Of a stretch of DNA of 44,928 nt, positions 41,778 to 44,928 are shown piece after piece. Source of the DNA: Rhodocyclaceae bacterium (lineage in GTDB: Bacteria > Pseudomonadota > Gammaproteobacteria > Burkholderiales > Rhodocyclaceae). Where the stretch lies: positions 1-44,928 of the forward strand of contig WBUF01000015.1 in the NCBI GenBank assembly GCA_008933825.1. The letters are read 5' to 3'. The notes beneath the pieces were generated by a model that saw only the letters and a list, made by a program, of their open reading frames with translations, had not been told where the DNA came from and ran no database searches. The position numbers and the translations under genes are program-made. Position 1 is the stretch's first letter; each line of letters starts with the position of its first letter.

Positions 41778-43343
41778 TCAGAGAATAGCCGATGCCCTCG
41801 GCAAAGTCATCCGCGCCCGTCCTGCCTGGCGCGGCGCCGGCGAGGCGGCATGCGCCGCCAGCCACTGCTCGATGAACTCGACACCCCAGGCGACGCCGAA
41901 GCCGGTCAGGTCGCTGCCCACCGCACCGAGCCCGCCGCTGCAGCTGGAGGCGGACAGATCCATGTGCACCCAGGGCCGCTCATGGGTAAAGCGCTTGAGG
42001 AAGCGCGCGGCAAGGATATGGTCGGCCTCGCCGTCGAGGGCGCATTGCTTGATGTCGGCCACCTTGCTTTCCAGCCCGATTTCGTAGTCGGCGTCGAGCG
42101 GGAAGACGCAGACGCGCTCGCCGCTCGCCTCCCCCGCGGCGACGGCCAGGCGGGCCAGTTCCGAGGACGTGGCGAAGACACCCGAATAGCGGCTGCCCAG
42201 CGCATAGCCCATGCTGCCGGTGAGCGTGGCGAAATCGATGAGCAGGTCCGGCCGCCCGCCCGCCGCGGCCTTGCCCGCGCCGCGCGTCGCCAGCGCCAGC
42301 GTGTCGGCGAGCACCATGCGGCCTTCGGCATCGGTGTGCACCACCTCGATCGTGGTGCCGTCCAGCGCCGTGACGATGTCGTTCTGCTTGTAGGCCTCGG
42401 GGGAGAGGTGATTCTGCGCGATCGGCAGCCAGGCGTCGATGGCGAGCGGCATGTTGCGCGCGACGAGCGCCCGCATGAGGGCCAGCGCCACGGCGGAGCC
42501 GTTCATGTCCTCGTGCATGCCGGCCATGTGCTTCGCCGGTTTCAGGTTGTGGCCGCCGGTGTCGAAGCAGATGCCCTTGCCGACCAAGGCGATGCGCCCC
42601 TGCGCCTTCTTCGGTCGCCAGGCCAGATGCACGATGGCGGCATCCTCCGGCCGGCTGCCCTGCGCCACGGCGACGAAGGCCCCCGCCCCCATGCGGCGCA
42701 GCCGGCGCAGGTCGAATTCCTCGAAGGCCCAGTGGCCGTCGCGCGCCATCCGGCGCAGGCGCCGGCGGTACTCGGCCGGGGTCAGCTCATTGGGCGGCAG
42801 GGCGGTCAGCGTGCGGGCGAGCGTATTGGCTTCGGCCACTGCGGCGATCTCGGCAAAGCCGGCGGCGTCGCGCGCGCCGTAAAGGCGGATCTTCGCCAGC
42901 GGGCGCGGCGCCGGTTTCTTCCGCCGCGTCGGCAGGCGGTCGCCGTTCAGCCAGGCCACATAGAGCGCCTCGCGGGCGTTCTCGCGCCGCACCTCGGCGC
43001 TGCCGAACAGCGCGAGCACCAGCTCGCGCGGCTGTTCCTCCATGAGCGGCGCCATCGCCCGGCGCAGCAGGCTCTGCCGGTCGAAGGCGCTCCTGCCGCC
43101 GTCGAGCATGACGAAGCTGGCCAGTCCGCCGCCCGGCAGGCTCACCGTCACCGGCGTCTTGGCCAGTTCCTCGGCCTTCAGGTCGCGGCGGCCGAGGGCG
43201 GCGCGCAGGCGGTCGAGCGCCGGCACGTCGCGCAGGCCGTCGAGTTTCTTGGCGAAGGGCAGCACCAGCACGGCATGGGTGGCTTTCTCGAGGGCGGCGG
43301 CGCCGAGCGGCGCAGCGGTCTGGTTCAGTTTGGCCAGCATCAT
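41778..43343 (-). CDS. M17-family leucyl aminopeptidase
   Basis: Predicted 521-residue cytosolic metallo-aminopeptidase. The C-terminal catalytic domain has [29 protein letters not shown] and [16 protein letters not shown]. These supply the Lys, Asp and Glu ligands for two metals and the catalytic Arg. The usual NTDAEGR signature reads HTDAEGR here, so this is a divergent member rather than typical PepA. Two ATG codons (43343, 43340) follow AAGGA; the first is used. The gene is divergent from thyA across 55 bp. Confidence 0.87.
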   Translation of the reverse strand: MMLAKLNQTAAPLGAAALEKATHAVLVLPFAKKLDGLRDVPALDRLRAALGRRDLKAEELAKTPVTVSLPGGGLASFVMLDGGRSAFDRQSLLRRAMAPLMEEQPRELVLALFGSAEVRRENAREALYVAWLNGDRLPTRRKKPAPRPLAKIRLYGARDAAGFAEIAAVAEANTLARTLTALPPNELTPAEYRRRLRRMARDGHWAFEEFDLRRLRRMGAGAFVAVAQGSRPEDAAIVHLAWRPKKAQGRIALVGKGICFDTGGHNLKPAKHMAGMHEDMNGSAVALALMRALVARNMPLAIDAWLPIAQNHLSPEAYKQNDIVTALDGTTIEVVHTDAEGRMVLADTLALATRGAGKAAAGGRPDLLIDFATLTGSMGYALGSRYSGVFATSSELARLAVAAGEASGERVCVFPLDADYEIGLESKVADIKQCALDGEADHILAARFLKRFTHERPWVHMDLSASSCSGGLGAVGSDLTGFGVAWGVEFIEQWLAAHAASPAPRQAGRARMTLPRASAIL

Positions 43344-43398
43344 CGTTTCCTTTAGAATCGGCACGAATTATAGCCTCGCCCCCCGGCCACGCCCTTTC

Positions 43399-44193
43399 AT
43401 GCAGCCATACCTCGACCTGATGCGCCACGTGCTCGAGCACGGGCACCCGAAAAGCGACCGCACCGGCACCGGCACGCTGTCCGTCTTCGGCTGGCAGATG
43501 CGCTTCGACCTGGCCCAGGGCTTTCCGCTCCTCACCACCAAGAAGCTGCACACCAAGTCCATCATCCATGAACTGCTGTGGTTCCTGAAGGGCGACACCA
43601 ACATCCGTTATCTGAAGGAAAACGGCGTCTCCATCTGGGACGACTGGGCCGACGCCAGCGGCGAGCTCGGCCCGGTGTATGGCTACCAGTGGCGCCGCTG
43701 GCAGGCGCCCGACGGCCGCTCGATCGACCAGATCGCGCAACTGGTCGACGGCCTGAAGAAAAACCCGGACTCGCGCCGCCACATCGTCAGCGCCTGGAAC
43801 CCTGCCGACATCGAGCGCATGAAGCTGCCGCCCTGCCACGCGCTGTTCCAGTTCTACGTCGCCGACGGCAGGTTGAGCTGCCAGCTCTATCAGCGGAGCG
43901 CCGACATCTTCCTCGGCGTGCCCTTCAACATCGCCTCCTATGCCCTGCTCACCCTGATGCTGGCGCAAGTCTGCGGCTACCGGCCGGGCGAGTTCGTGCA
44001 CACCTTGGGCGACGCCCACCTCTACAGCAATCACCTCGACCAGGCACGGCTGCAGTTGTCGCGCCAGCCGCGCGCGCTCCCGCAGCTGCGCATCAACTCG
44101 GCGGTCGCCGATCTCTTCGCCTTCCGCTTCGAGGACTTCGCCCTGGAGGGCTACGACCCGCATCCGCACATCGCCGCGCCTATCGCGGTGTGA
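43399..44193 (+). CDS. thyA: Thymidylate synthase
   Basis: Predicted 264-residue enzyme, the same length as Escherichia coli ThyA, that methylates dUMP to dTMP with methylene-THF. The catalytic Cys146 lies in [12 protein letters not shown]. Other motifs are [21 protein letters not shown], the Arg pair in [31 protein letters not shown] and [12 protein letters not shown]. The ATG at 43399 gives the standard [12 protein letters not shown]. It runs towards the glk-like gene, 13 bp away. Confidence 0.97.
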   Translation: MQPYLDLMRHVLEHGHPKSDRTGTGTLSVFGWQMRFDLAQGFPLLTTKKLHTKSIIHELLWFLKGDTNIRYLKENGVSIWDDWADASGELGPVYGYQWRRWQAPDGRSIDQIAQLVDGLKKNPDSRRHIVSAWNPADIERMKLPPCHALFQFYVADGRLSCQLYQRSADIFLGVPFNIASYALLTLMLAQVCGYRPGEFVHTLGDAHLYSNHLDQARLQLSRQPRALPQLRINSAVADLFAFRFEDFALEGYDPHPHIAAPIAV

Positions 44194-44206
44194 GCGGCGC
44201 ATCGCG

Positions 44207-44908
44207 ATGATCCTTGGCGGCGACATCGGGGGCACCAAGACCCTGCTGGCGCTCGCCGACGAGGGCGGCATCGTGCATGAGCGCCGCTTTCCCAGCCGGG
44301 ACTGGGGCGACTTTTCCGCCTTGCTGCGCGCCTTCCTCGACGACGCCGGCTGCGCAGCGAACATCGCCGCCGCCTGCTTCGGCGTCGCCGGTCCGGTGCT
44401 CGACGAGCGTGCCAGGCTCACTTACCTGCCCTGGACCGTCGACGGCCCGGCACTCGCGCGGTTCTTCGGCATCGATCGGGTCAGGGTGGTGAACGACTTC
44501 GCGGCGGCGGCGCAGGGCGTGGCCGCGCTGCGCCCGGAACAGCTCGCCACGCTGCAGGAAGGCCGCCCGCAGCCCGGCGCGCCGCGCCTGCTGATCGGCG
44601 CCGGCCGCAGGAGCCTGCCGATCTACCTGCTGCACCAGCCGGTGCTGCTCGGCGCCCTCACCCTGTATCTGCAGTTCGCCCCGCCGGTGCTGCAGCCCGA
44701 AACGCCCAGCCGCGCTCAGAATTTCCTGCGCAGTTGCGAAGCAACCTGCACGGCGGAGCATGCCGGCGCCTATTGCACCACCTATTGCGGCTGCGCCCTC
44801 GAGCAGGTGGAAGCGGCCGACCTGTGGGCCCTGCTCGACAAGCCCGGCCCCGCGCGCGATGGCGCGCTGGCCCCGATCGCGGCGCTGTGCGGGGCCATGG
44901 CCAACTAG
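44207..44908 (+). pseudogene. Glucokinase N-terminus fused in frame to DUF1624 acyltransferase C-terminus
   Basis: A 233-codon ORF that joins two unrelated families. Residues 1-133 are a bacterial glucokinase N-terminal lobe: LGGDIGGTKTLLALAD (phosphate-1 loop), CFGVAGPVL, VVNDFAAAAQGV and the start of the GAGTGLG loop, which breaks off after IGAG. From about residue 134 it reads RRSLPIYLLHQPVLLGAL and a Cys-rich tail with spaced cysteines near residues 175-200. These are typical of the last transmembrane helix and C-terminus of DUF1624 (COG3503) membrane proteins. The junction is near base 44605. Neither half is complete: glucokinase lacks most of its second lobe, including the catalytic C-terminal part. 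Either an in-frame deletion or a mis-assembly explains this. Confidence 0.8.
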
Positions 44909-44928
44909 ACGTGCGCCCGCCCTATTCG

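Overview
The window looks like GC-rich betaproteobacterial chromosome, most likely Rhodocyclales or a close relative. This is inferred from gene content and order (trmL/gpsA/secB/grxC/rhodanese, gpmA-envC-ctpA-moeB, glyA-nrdR-ribD, pmbA/darP/mogA), strong coding bias and many ATGA/GTGA gene overlaps. No rRNA, tRNA, CRISPR array, insertion sequence, integrase or phage gene was seen. Most of the window is ordinary core genome. The less ordinary parts are the MSHA-type pilus locus, one orphan LuxR-type regulator, a three-domain lipid-enzyme fusion, a TRAP transporter and a hybrid gene at the right end.

Region 1 (1-17.4 kb): after the 3' end of a comF-like phosphoribosyltransferase, a complete mannose-sensitive-haemagglutinin (MSH) type IV pilus locus runs on the minus strand. 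In transcription order it is mshE-G-F-A-C-D-O-P-Q, a short gap holding a candidate promoter, then mshI-(PilN-like)-J-K-L-M-N. The extension ATPase, platform protein, prepilins, the large LamG-bearing tip protein, the PilM/N/O-like inner-membrane assembly, the secretin and the accessory ATPase/TPR pair are all present. The two blocks are in the opposite relative order to the Vibrio locus. No prepilin peptidase or retraction ATPase is in the window.

Region 2 (17.4-25.6 kb): trmL converges on a minus-strand set arsR-rhodanese-grxC-secB-SH3 protein-gpsA, which links a possible persulfide/redox-sensing repressor to thiol chemistry, protein export and phospholipid precursor synthesis. Divergent from arsR runs gpmA-envC-ctpA-(conserved hypothetical)-moeB; envC appears to begin with a CTG codon.

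Region 3 (25.6-33.7 kb): an orphan LuxR-type regulator with a hairpin over its start, then minus-strand glyA-nrdR-ribD-(small membrane protein). Next comes an ACP/fatty-acyl-AMP-ligase/acyltransferase fusion downstream of a histidine phosphatase.

Region 4 (33.7-44.9 kb): TRAP transporter membrane subunits (plus strand) converge on their binding protein (minus strand) across a bidirectional terminator. Both units carry a similar GGG-TTT(A/T)-CC element about 130-150 bp upstream of the first gene. Then come pmbA, darP-mogA, a small Cys-rich DUF3330-like protein, a PilZ-motif protein, an M17 aminopeptidase and thyA. The window ends with an ORF joining the N-terminal third of a glucokinase to the C-terminus of a DUF1624-type membrane acyltransferase; it is either a real deletion or an assembly artefact.
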